The position numbers and the translations under genes are program-made. The notes below the pieces were generated by a model. The model made no database searches. It was not told where the DNA came from and saw nothing but the letters and a program-made list of their open reading frames with translations. A stretch of 64,000 nucleotides of DNA from contig CM030358.1 of assembly GCA_017893485.1 (NCBI GenBank), positions 253,497,228-253,561,227 of the forward strand, written 5' to 3'. This document shows, one piece after another, positions 57,115-64,000 of the stretch. The DNA comes from Hemerocallis citrina. Lineage: Eukaryota; Streptophyta; Magnoliopsida; Asparagales; Asphodelaceae. Each line of letters opens with the position of its first letter. The first letter of the stretch is position 1.

Positions 57115-57906
57115 CTAGTTGTTATCTGCTTCTTTCGGAGTTCCAACCATCTGCAAGAACCAACCACTTTTAGCTTGCAAAAGTGCCTTGGCTATTCCTT
57201 TAGGGGTGGAAAGTTCCATCTCTGGAGGAGGGATTCCAAGCAGAGTTCTTTCTTGCTCATTTAACATAAACTTCAACCGCTTCTCCTTCATATTCCATAC
57301 AACATCTCCTAGAGTCTCAATCCATTGGGTCCCCAAAACTAGCTGGAAAGTGTTCATAGATAACACATAGAAATCTGCCACTATTGGTATCCCTTGACAC
57401 ACAAACTTCACTTCTTCATAAAGCCCCAAACATTTTAGCTGTGTTCCTCCTGGTATAGTCACCTCCAGATGTGCTTGCTGGTTAATTGGTAGTCGAAGCT
57501 TGTGTACAAGCTACTCATCAATGAAATTATGCGTAGCTCCTGAGTCTAGTGGTGCACAAACAGGGTGGGAACAAATAGACCCCAAAACTCTGAAGGTTGT
57601 AGGTCGGTTGCTGCCGGTGAGGGTGTGAAGGGAAATGGCTCCTAGCTCCAAAAGAGTGGGTATAGGTTTTACTAGCTTGGTGTCACTTTGAGCTTTAGCT
57701 GCCACAATTTCTTCACCCTCAGAGCTACTACAGAATTCCTCAACTTCCTCATCTAAGTTTCCCATAATTTGCATGAATACTCCATTTTCACAAGTCCCTA
57801 CGATTTGCATGAAAGTCTTGCCTGCACATTTATTTCCCCTCACATACTTTTCATCACAATGGAAACAAAGGCCTTTCTCTCGTCTATCTTTCATGTACTG
57901 TAGCAA
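57115..57906 (-). pseudogene. Gypsy zinc knuckle and aspartic protease
   Basis: 57906-57511: GLCFHCDEKYVRGNKC is the CCHC knuckle with Asn where His is usual, then the protease active site PLDSGATHNFIDE with Asp-Ser-Gly intact. After a TAG at 57511-57513 the same frame continues (57462-57115) through VTIPGG, QLVLGTQWIETLGDVVWN, the second half of the protease. Another TAG at 57115-57117 precedes RT. Confidence 0.85.
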
Positions 57907-58683
57907 CTATTGATCTTTAGTCACATGATTACTATGGGAACCAGCCAAATTACCACCTGTAGACAATCTACTACCTGGAAGAGTTGAAGGAGTTGCAGAA
58001 TTTGAATTTGCTGTAGGAGTTATAGTCTTATAACCAAGTTGACCAAGTTGGAGTGGATTAGTTTTGACAAAGGAGTGATTATTCCAACTCTTTCTCTGAT
58101 CATTAAGAATTTCCTCCCCCGCAATGGCTTCTCTATAAGCAGCAAGCACACTACGAGGATTCTTGAGCTTAACTTCCTTCCTCAATTCACTCTTTAATCC
58201 TGACAAATAATAACTAACAAGAGAGGATTTGGCCAAGGGTTTGGTTAGTTGAATATACTTCAAAAACTCCTTGTGATACTCCGACACAGAACTTGTTTAC
58301 TGCAATATGTACAAAGAAGCCTCAAGATCTTCCAACTCCGAGGGTCCGAACTGCAGTATGAGCTCTTTCTTGAGCACAACCCAGTCAATTTCATCTTCTT
58401 CCTGTAGTTCAAACCATCTCCACCAAAGAAGTGCCTCACCTCTCAAATAGTAGAGACAAAAAGGAAGCTTATCATAAGAGTTAACTCTTTGAGTATAAAA
58501 GTGATGTTCCATGTGGTAAATCCAGTTAGTAACATCTCCAGTTCCGTCGAAGCTTGGCAGATCTATTTTAGGGTGTTTTGGAAAGAAAGTATTACCTTCT
58601 TGAAACCTTTCATAATTTCTTGAACTCCTTCCCTTATTTCCTCTGTTGCTGGGATTAAGATTCCTTGATCTACCTTGGCCCAA
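57907..58683 (-). pseudogene. Gypsy gag
   Basis: 58683-58297: KIDLPSFDGTGDVTNWIYHMEHHF and LRGEALLWWRWFEL, the retrotransposon gag core. After TAA at 58297-58299 the frame continues SSVSEYHKEFLKYIQL, SYYLSGLKSELRKEV (58287-57907), ending at a TAG. Gag forms the particle in which reverse transcription occurs. Stops are single-base changes of likely Gln codons. Confidence 0.85.
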
Positions 58684-58689
58684 ATACTG

Positions 58690-59046
58690 CGAGTTTGATC
58701 GCTATCTTTGCCCTTCTTCACCACTACATTGAAGATCTTCATCAGAATCAGCATCCTACCATCAGAACTCCAAGATTTCTGTCTTCGAAGTGCTCGATGG
58801 CCAGTTCTTGGTTCCCTGAGCAATCGCTCCAAAATTGATTCCAAACGATCGAACCGATCCTCCAAGCTGGAACGCTTGTGAGATTCAACACCTTTATCGG
58901 TGGAATCTCGCGCGTTTTGATCCTTATTTCTAGGTCCAGACCTAAATCCAATCCCTGAGTTGATGGGATTCTCAGTTTCAAGCAGTGGTTCTCGATCGTC
59001 TTCGTGCTCCAAGGCCCCCTCAGGCCCAAGCTGATGCTCTGATACC
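58690..59046 (-). pseudogene. Gypsy gag N-terminal leader
   Basis: A frame including MVSEHQLGPEGALEHEDDRE begins at the ATG that overlaps the primer site (ATGGTATCAGAG). It contains a coiled-coil-like EDRFDRLESILERLLREP. It is in a different phase from the gag core, so a frameshift near 58690 separates them. Confidence 0.6.
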
Positions 59047-59047
59047 A
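59036..59047 (-). other. Gypsy primer-binding site
   Basis: The minus strand reads TGGTATCAGAGC exactly, one base from the 5' LTR. Its A-prefixed form is also the candidate gag start codon. Confidence 0.85.
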
Positions 59048-59048
59048 T

Positions 59049-59492
59049 TGATCCAGGTTGGTCATCGACGACGTCGGCAATTACTGGTGCTCTTCTTCTC
59101 GGCATCGCAACTCGCTGTTATTCACGACAATGGTGACACAAAAAGAAGAGGATGAACAAGAAAATCTAAATTCCATTCATGAAGAAGAAGAGTACAGAGT
59201 TGGGAATTTTATACACAAAAGACACGGCAACTGCACGTGTTCCTACAGGTCGTTAGGCCGTTATTTAATGGGCCCCACACTTTAATACCCAACTGAATAG
59301 CTCCAGCTGTCCTAACAGCTGGAGTTTTTACAAAGAACCCCCCTGGAAAACTCAAATTACTCAACAACTGACACACTCTAACTGATACATCTGATATACT
59401 GATTCCTCCTGCGATAGCTGCTGCAACTGGCTTTCTCTTCCTAGTTTCCATTAACTCCGGCCCCACTATCGCTCAATCCTTGAGCTGGATCA
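59049..59492 (-). repeat. Gypsy 5' LTR
   Basis: 444 bp, no indels relative to 53795-54238. A stretch TTATTTAATGGGCC near 59265 and the CT/GA-rich start may include the promoter; no strong TATA box is evident. Confidence 0.9.
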
Positions 59493-59627
59493 CAGTCGAC
59501 CGCCCCTCTCTGACTGTTGTTGTTGCTATTTTTTCCTCTACTCTCTTTGACGCTTCGACCTTCTTGCATCATCATATCTTCTTCTAATCAGAACCATGAA
59601 CATACAAGACATAATCCTAACAATATC

Positions 59628-60028
59628 TTCAGGTATCTAGGGCGAGATGTGGGATTTGGATCTTCTCCAAAAGTGAAAAGTTAAAAATACTAGAAACCCT
59701 AGAAGTTCAATATCGGGGCCAGTCTAATCAATAAGCAGATGGTTGATGGACGACTGATAATATTGATCAACTTAATAATTAATAAAAACATACAGTGTTA
59801 GTATCACGTTCTTTTTTCTTCTTTCCACCATGATAGAAAAAGCAGAGAAGCCTGTTACACTAAGTACCGGTCATTCATCGACTATTTAATTTGTTAGATG
59901 GAAGACCGATATCAAACTGTTAGGGTATCCGGTAATTTTCACAATGGAAGAGGATCTTGATCCATGGCACGAGTGTGTTGCCAATAGATGTTTGGTTGTG
60001 ATAATTATGTAAAGGAGAAATATTCAAC
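59628..60028. other. Unassigned spacer
   Basis: No gene or repeat pair recognised. Confidence 0.4.
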
Positions 60029-60170
60029 CACTACAAAATATACGGGATAGGTCGGCAAAACTACCATGGCATTTAGGTAGTTTCACCGCAAAATTCCCAG
60101 CGTATTTTAAGAAGCGCCAGCAGAGCTGATAGATACCCGACGTTTGTCAAAAAACACCAGGGTTAGTGAA
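60029..60170 (+). mobile_element. CACTA transposon 5' end fragment
   Basis: CACTACAAAATATACGGGATAGG resembles the En/Spm terminus CACTACAAGAAAA and is followed by subterminal-like GGTCGGCAAAACTACC. The sequence resumes after the TRIM at 62596. The opposite end was not found before 64000, so completeness is unknown. Confidence 0.45.
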
Positions 60171-60309
60171 TGTTAGATGATAGATTAGTTTAGTCCCATA
60201 TTGAATAATGTATTGATTTAGTATTCTCTTCTCTACTATATATAAGAGTCATATTGTACTCAGTTTAATCAATCAATAAAAGAATATTTTCCTATCCCTA
60301 ATTCTAACA
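60171..60309 (+). repeat. TRIM LTR 1 (5')
   Basis: 139 bp. Differs from LTR 2 at five sites, all in the first 80 bp, and is identical to it at the 3' end (CCCTAATTCTAACA). Contains TATATAAG near 60239-60246 and AATAAA at 60275-60280. Confidence 0.92.
60237..60246 (+). promoter_or_regulatory. TATA box in TRIM LTR 1
   Basis: TATATATAAG about 67 bp into the LTR, with AATAAA about 30 bp further. The equivalent positions in LTRs 2 and 3 read TATATATAGG, a weaker box. Confidence 0.5.
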
Positions 60310-60322
60310 TGGTATCAGAGCC
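60310..60322 (+). other. TRIM primer-binding site, copy 1
   Basis: TGGTATCAGAGCC abuts the LTR end and is an exact initiator-Met tRNA complement. It sets the element on the plus strand. Confidence 0.85.
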
Positions 60323-60338
60323 TATCGTTCTATAAGGC

Positions 60339-60842
60339 CTATATTAATTTTATCCTTGTCGTCGAGGTGGAGTGGTTCTCGTCTTCATCGAAATCACTCC
60401 ACCTCCCGACATCTCTTTTCCACTCCCAATCAACTACCAAAACCCCAATCAAATCCCCAAATCCCTTCCCAATCCTCGGCTCCAGTATGGCCACCACCAT
60501 CTCCGATCCCACCTGCAACTGTGCCGTGATCTCTGCCAGCGCAATCTGACTGCACTCCTGCAACCTCTCCTCAATCTCCTCTGCTGCCGCATCCCAATAC
60601 ATGTCCGCCACCACCTCCCCATTCACAATCATCAGCCTCACATCCTCCGCCACAATATGATGCGCCTGCTTCTCTACATGGTACAGATCGACCCCGATCG
60701 CATCGCTCAAATCGATCAGCAAAACCCTCCCCCTCTTTTTGTGGACGAGTTCGACGACATTGCGGTCTGATAATCTCACGCTGGATTTTGCTTGTTGGAC
60801 TAATTCGAACTTCTTTTGGAGCTCTAAGAGCTCCGCGTCCAT
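60339..60842 (-). pseudogene. UFL1: Captured 5' fragment of UFL1 (UFM1 E3 ligase), copy 1
   Basis: The 167-residue minus-strand frame starts MDAELLELQKKFELVQQAKS, the N-terminus of the plant homologue of UFM1-protein ligase 1, which attaches the ubiquitin-like UFM1 to targets at the ER. Residues 1-33 match the start and 35-125 match a later stretch (KKRGRVLLIDLSDAIG, VDLYHVEKQA, VNGEVVADMYWD, ERLQECSQIALAEITAQL, LEPRIG). The segment normally between ELVQ and KKRGRV is absent, suggesting exon skipping or deletion. From about residue 126 homology ends and the tail is unrelated. It retains the native start codon and a GA-rich 5' UTR (to about 60910). Family UFL1 is about 800 residues, so this is a fragment. 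It is antisense to the TRIM. Confidence 0.8.
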
Positions 60843-60961
60843 TTTGATTTCTGTTTTTTTTTTCTTTTTCTTTTTTTTTCTTTTTGTTTCTTGTGCTTTT
60901 ACATCCAGATCGTCAACTTACTCCGGTTGATCGATCGTAAGTTTGAGAGGGGGTGTTATTA

Positions 60962-61110
60962 GCATCCAGTTCTCATTTTAGGGATAATATCCCATCATCG
61001 ACTAGGTCTCAAGTCAGGGGTGAGATCCCATCATCGACTATGTCTCAAGTCAGGGCTGAGATCCCATTAGTCTATTTCTCAGTTCAGGGGTGAGATCCCA
61101 TCACAAATCG
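60962..61110. repeat. About 42-bp tandem repeats in the TRIM internal region
   Basis: CTCAAGTCAGGGGTGAGATCCC and CATCATCGACTAKGTCTC recur three to four times. The same block is at 62105-62253 in the second internal. Confidence 0.8.
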
Positions 61111-61313
61111 GGATATGGAGATCTCGCCACTGTTCGGGGTGAGATCTCAACAGTGCGCCACCACTACTTTCTTCCGCAACAATCTACTTCTCAGTTTCCA
61201 TCACATGCGACATCAAGCGCCGTTTCTGCATCACAGTTTGCCGTTTCTTCCATATCAATATCGTCAGTATTCCAAACTCTTATTGCTTGAACTAACTTGA
61301 GTTTGAGAGGGGG

Positions 61314-61452
61314 TGTTAGATGATAGATTAGTCTAGTCCCACATTGAATAATGTATTGGTTTAGTATTCTCTTCTCTCCTATATATAGGAGTCATATTGT
61401 ACTCAGTTTAATCAATCAATAAAAGAATATTTTCCTATCCCTAATTCTAACA
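61314..61452 (+). repeat. TRIM LTR 2 (middle, chimeric)
   Basis: 139 bp. The left 80 bp carry all five LTR 3-type bases, and the right end carries the two LTR 1-type bases. Preceded by purine tract GAGAGGGGG and followed by primer site TGGTATCAGAGCC. Confidence 0.92.
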
Positions 61453-61481
61453 TGGTATCAGAGCCTATCGTTCTATAAGGC

Positions 61482-61985
61482 CTATATTAATTTTATCCTT
61501 GTCGTCGAGGTGGAGTGGTTCTCGTCTTCATCGAAATCACTCCACCTCCCGACATCTCTTTTCCACTCCCAATCAACTACCAAAACCCCAATCAAATCCC
61601 CAAATCCCTTCCCAATCCTCGGCTCCAGTATGGCCACCACCATCTCCGATCCCACCTGCAACTGTGCCGTGATCTCTGCCAGTGCAATCTGACTGCACTC
61701 CTGCAACCTCTCCTCAATCTCCTCTGCTGCCGCATCCCAATACATGTCCGCCACCACCTCCCCATTCACAATCATCAGCCTCACATCCTCCGCCACAATA
61801 TGATGCGCCTGCTTCTCTACATGGTACAGATCGACCCCGATCGCATCGCTCAAATCGATCAGCAAAACCCTCCCCCTCTTTTTGTGGACGAGTTCGACGA
61901 CATTGCGGTCTGATAATCTCACGCTGGATTTTGCTTGTTGGACTAATTCGAACTTCTTTTGGAGCTCTAAGAGCTCCGCGTCCAT
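61482..61985 (-). pseudogene. UFL1: Captured 5' fragment of UFL1, copy 2
   Basis: Translation identical to the copy at 60339-60842. The only difference seen is C at 60543 versus T at 61686 (plus strand), a synonymous GCG/GCA change in an Ala codon. Same antisense placement between the LTRs. Its near identity shows that duplication of the unit is recent relative to LTR divergence. Confidence 0.8.
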
Positions 61986-62456
61986 TTTGATTTCTGTTTT
62001 TTTTTTCTTTTTCTTTTTTTTTCTTTTTGTTTCTTGTGCTTTTACATCCAGATCGTCAACTTACTCCGGTTGATCGATCGTAAGTTTGAGAGGGGGTGTT
62101 ATTAGCATCCAGTTCTCATTTTAGGGATAATATCCCATCATCGACTAGGTCTCAAGTCAGGGGTGAGATCCCATCATCGACTATGTCTCAAGTCAGGGCT
62201 GAGATCCCATTAGTCTATTTCTCAGTTCAGGGGTGAGATCCCATCACAAATCGGGATATGGAGATCTCGCCACTGTTCGGGGTGAGATCTCAACAGTGCG
62301 CCACCACTACTTTCTTCCGCAACAATCTACTTCTCAGTTTCCATCACATGCGACATCAAGCGCCGTTTCTGCATCACAGTTTGCCGTTTCTTCCATATCA
62401 ATATCGTCAGTATTCCAAACTCTTATTGCTTGAACTAACTTGAGTTTGAGAGGGGG

Positions 62457-62595
62457 TGTTAGATGATAGATTAGTCTAGTCCCACATTGAATAATGTATT
62501 GGTTTAGTATTCTCTTCTCTCCTATATATAGGAGTCATATTGTACTCAGTTTAATCAATCAATAAAAGAATATTTTCCTATCTCTAATTCTAATA
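62457..62595 (+). repeat. TRIM LTR 3 (3')
   Basis: 139 bp, ends CTCTAATTCTAATA, with the terminal CA changed to TA. Followed by target duplication GTGAG. Confidence 0.92.
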
Positions 62596-63219
62596 GTGAG
62601 GTACCCGGGCATTTTAAAATACCGGAATTTTAAAATGCCGAGTTTTTTATTAATAAACCCTGTTTTTCCAAAATTCCCCACTTCCCTTTCTCTTTCCATC
62701 TTCGCGCTCAATCCGGCCAAAACTCTATTTCCATTTCTCTTTCCCTCGTCGTCCTCAATCTCTCAGAACCCTACTTTCCTACAATCCCCATTTTCCCTCT
62801 TTCTTTCCCTCATCGAGCTCAACCCGCTGCCACCGTTTCCTTTACTTTCCTGTCGTCACACAGTCATCGTCCTTCTCCATCTCTCTCTTTCTGAAACCTT
62901 AGGTATTGTGAAAATAATAATTTGTGATATTGTGATAATTTTTTTATTTGTGGTCGTAATAGGATTTGCTAATTTAGTTGTACACTATTTGATTTTGAGT
63001 TAATTCACTAATATGATGGTAAAATTTTGGATTAGGGTTTACTCAGATCTGCACAATATTAAATAAGTGTCATAGCCCCTCATCTTAATTGAGAAAGCGA
63101 TAATTAAGTTCAATTTGTTATACATAAAAAGCAATGTTATAAGATGTCATTTTTTCACTAATTTGATTTTGCAAACTAAAGTATGCTAATGTTTCTTGAT
63201 ATCTACAAGCACCCAAAAT
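62596..63219 (+). other. CACTA interior or captured gene leader
   Basis: Begins with palindromic ATTTTAAAATACCGGAATTTTAAAATGCCG, then a C/T-rich leader-like stretch (62660-62910) ending CTTAG|GTATTGTG, a possible splice donor. It looks like a plant 5' UTR exon and intron start, but no coding region follows. Assignment to the CACTA element is by continuity with 60029-60170 only. Confidence 0.35.
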
Positions 63220-63405
63220 TAGGGGTGGCCGATCATACCGAAATGAGCCAACCGACCGGTTTTCCAACCGAACCAATCGATTCAGTACCGAAAAATTCGG
63301 TTACCAAAAGTATGGTACAGTACAACCGTACCGAGTTCTAAAATCTGGTTCGGTTTTGGTATGAATATGGTTTAGTCGGTATTTTACCATACCGTACCGA
63401 ATAAA
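63220..63405. mobile_element. hAT terminal fragment
   Basis: TAGGGGTGGCCGATCATACCG resembles the hAT end at 17791 (TAGGGGTGGCAACCGGG) and is followed by repeated ACCGAACC/GGTTCGGT motifs of the subterminal type. No matching right end; it abuts the PPR remnant at about 63405. Confidence 0.45.
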
Positions 63406-63406
63406 G

Positions 63407-63849
63407 ATCCCTGATGTGCTCAAACTAATGGAGAAAGAAGATGTCAAGCCATCCCTCTTCACGTTCAAGCTTTTAATTGACACTAAAGGTCGTGCTAACG
63501 ACATTCAAGGTATGGATGATGTGGTCGATTTGATGAAGGATCAAGGCTTAGAACCTGATCTGGGGATTAAAGCGACACTTGCAAAATACTACATCTATGC
63601 AAACCTAGAAGAGAAAGTTGAGGCAGTATTGAAAGAGATAGAAGAAGGTTGAGGCAGTCTGGGTATTCAGGAAAGATGAGTTTGTACCAGGTACTGCTTC
63701 AAACTTATATGAATGCCAAGGTTCCAGCTTATGGGTTTAGGGAGAGAATGAAGGCTGATAACATGTTCCCGAATAAGACTATGGCAGCCCAGCTTTCAGC
63801 GGTTGATGCCTTCAAGAGGACTCAGATGTCTGAATTGCTTGATGACTGA
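63407..63849 (+). pseudogene. 3' end of a PPR-repeat protein gene, frameshifted
   Basis: 63407-63652 reads IPDVLKLMEKEDVKPSLFTFKLLIDTKGRANDIQGMDDVVDLMKDQGLEPDLGIKATLAKYYI, about two 35-residue P-class PPR repeats, followed by LEEKVEAVLKEIEEG and a stop. From 63649 a different frame gives YQVLLQTYMNAKVPAYGFRERMKADNMFPNKTMAAQLSAVDAF and ends MSELLDD. Several repeats expected between the parts are missing. Such proteins bind organelle RNA. The 5' part of the gene is absent, so this is a truncated, internally deleted remnant. Confidence 0.7.
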
Positions 63850-64000
63850 TTGATGTCGTTTGGAATCAGAGAGATATTTCTGATGATGATTTCTATCAGT
63901 AGTAACTTGAATTATATTATTGAACCTTTTGCTTGAATTTCGATTAAATTCACTTTGTTATTTCTTCAACTCTAATTATAGCAGTTATCTTTAAATCTGT
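63850..64000. other. Downstream of the PPR remnant
   Basis: A/T-rich, probably the 3' UTR of the ancestral gene. No further feature to the window end. Confidence 0.4.

Larger units (their letters stand above)
53795..59492 (-). mobile_element. Complete Gypsy element, Reina-like chromovirus
   Basis: Two 444-bp LTRs (53795-54238, 59049-59492; ends TGATCCAG/CTGGATCA) and an exact CAGTC duplication (53790-53794, 59493-59497). The primer site is TGGTATCAGAGC. One continuous frame encodes gag, protease, RT, RNase H, integrase and a chromodomain-like C-terminus. Size (5.7 kb), short LTRs and the chromodomain suggest Reina. By eye the LTRs differ at about 18 positions, mostly transitions, so insertion is not very recent. 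Confidence 0.9.
50012..59622 (-). mobile_element. Non-autonomous Copia derivative hosting two insertions
   Basis: The LTRs (50012-50740 and 52248-59622) are flanked by an exact ATATC duplication (50007-50011, 59623-59627). The primer site adjoins the right LTR and a polypurine tract (minus AAGGTGGAGAT) the left one. The 1.5-kb internal region carries only gag, protease and pre-integrase traces. Subtracting a 952-bp Helitron and a 5.7-kb Gypsy with its duplication leaves a right LTR of about 720 bp, equal to the left one. Confidence 0.85.
52248..59622 (-). repeat. 5' LTR of the Copia derivative, split twice
   Basis: The segments 52248-52584, 53537-53794 and 59493-59622 join to match 50012-50740. 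The interruptions are a Helitron at 52585-53536 and a Gypsy element at 53795-59492. Confidence 0.8.
60171..62595 (+). mobile_element. Tandem-duplicated TRIM with captured UFL1 fragments
   Basis: Order LTR (60171-60309), internal (60310-61313), LTR (61314-61452), internal (61453-62456), LTR (62457-62595). The LTRs are 139 bp, TGTTAGATGATAG ... TTCTAACA. Target duplication GTGAA (60166-60170) / GTGAG (62596-62600). Each internal starts with primer site TGGTATCAGAGCC and ends with purine tract GAGAGGGGG. The two internals differ at one position by eye. No retroelement protein is present, so it moves only with help. Each internal carries an antisense host-gene fragment. Confidence 0.92.

Noticed and set aside
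59036..59047. tRNA-related genes suggested by TGGTATCAGAGC motifs
   Set aside because: All such motifs abut LTR ends and are primer-binding sites; no cloverleaf is present.
60372..60770. Plus-strand frames over the UFL1 fragment (also at 61515-61913)
   Set aside because: Antisense shadows of the recognisable minus-strand UFL1 frame.

Overview
This window is plant nuclear DNA, most likely from a eudicot, and almost all of it is transposable-element sequence. The evidence is A/T-rich spacers with GC-rich islands, LTR retrotransposons with initiator-Met-type primer sites (TGGTATCAGAGC), plant-type L1, RICESLEEPER-like hAT, Helitron, CACTA and Harbinger-like elements, and three plant gene matches. 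I recognise one apparently intact host gene: a secreted invertase/pectin methylesterase inhibitor domain protein (31809-32357, minus). Two other host genes occur only as fragments: the 5' part of UFL1 (UFM1 E3 ligase), carried twice inside a small retroelement, and the broken 3' end of a PPR gene at the right edge.

Layout: 1-2416 is a long Tekay-like LTR cut by the window edge; 2431-2740 a hAT MITE; 2965-5835 another long LTR; 5727-8566 a truncated Copia element; 8.75-10.7 kb an L1-like tail plus a GC-rich repeat island; 10929-14663 a gag-pro-only Copia with a solo LTR inside its right LTR; 15.1-17.5 kb Helitron units and a Helitron; 17791-25263 a hAT transposon with an exact 8-bp target duplication, its transposase split by a 3.9-kb solo LTR; 25360-27995 a short non-autonomous LTR element holding two small DNA transposons; 28.0-31.65 kb a long-TIR element, a Helitron unit, a palindrome-rich Harbinger-like MITE and a second Helitron; 31.8-32.4 kb the inhibitor gene; 32.47-33.63 kb a head-to-tail Helitron array; 33766-40357 a non-autonomous Copia with a 3.6-kb solo LTR inside; 40972-47684 a full-length, decayed L1 with a 13-bp target duplication; 48.7-49.7 kb two MITEs; 50012-59622 a Copia derivative with a Helitron and a complete 5.7-kb chromovirus-like Gypsy both in its right LTR; 60029 onward a CACTA end interrupted by a tandem TRIM (60171-62595); then a hAT end and the PPR remnant.

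The most unusual object is the TRIM at 60171-62595. It has the order LTR, internal, LTR, internal, LTR, with 139-bp LTRs and 1,004-bp internals. Each internal carries a UFL1 5' coding fragment antisense to the element. The middle LTR is a chimera of the outer two, as expected from unequal crossing-over. A TATA-containing LTR upstream of each copy could give transcripts antisense to UFL1 mRNA; that last step is inference.

Nesting gives a relative order. Gypsy, a Helitron and solo LTRs landed in Copia LTRs or the hAT gene after those elements were in place. Boundaries and target duplications were read by eye. Family names rest on motifs and architecture, not on database searches.
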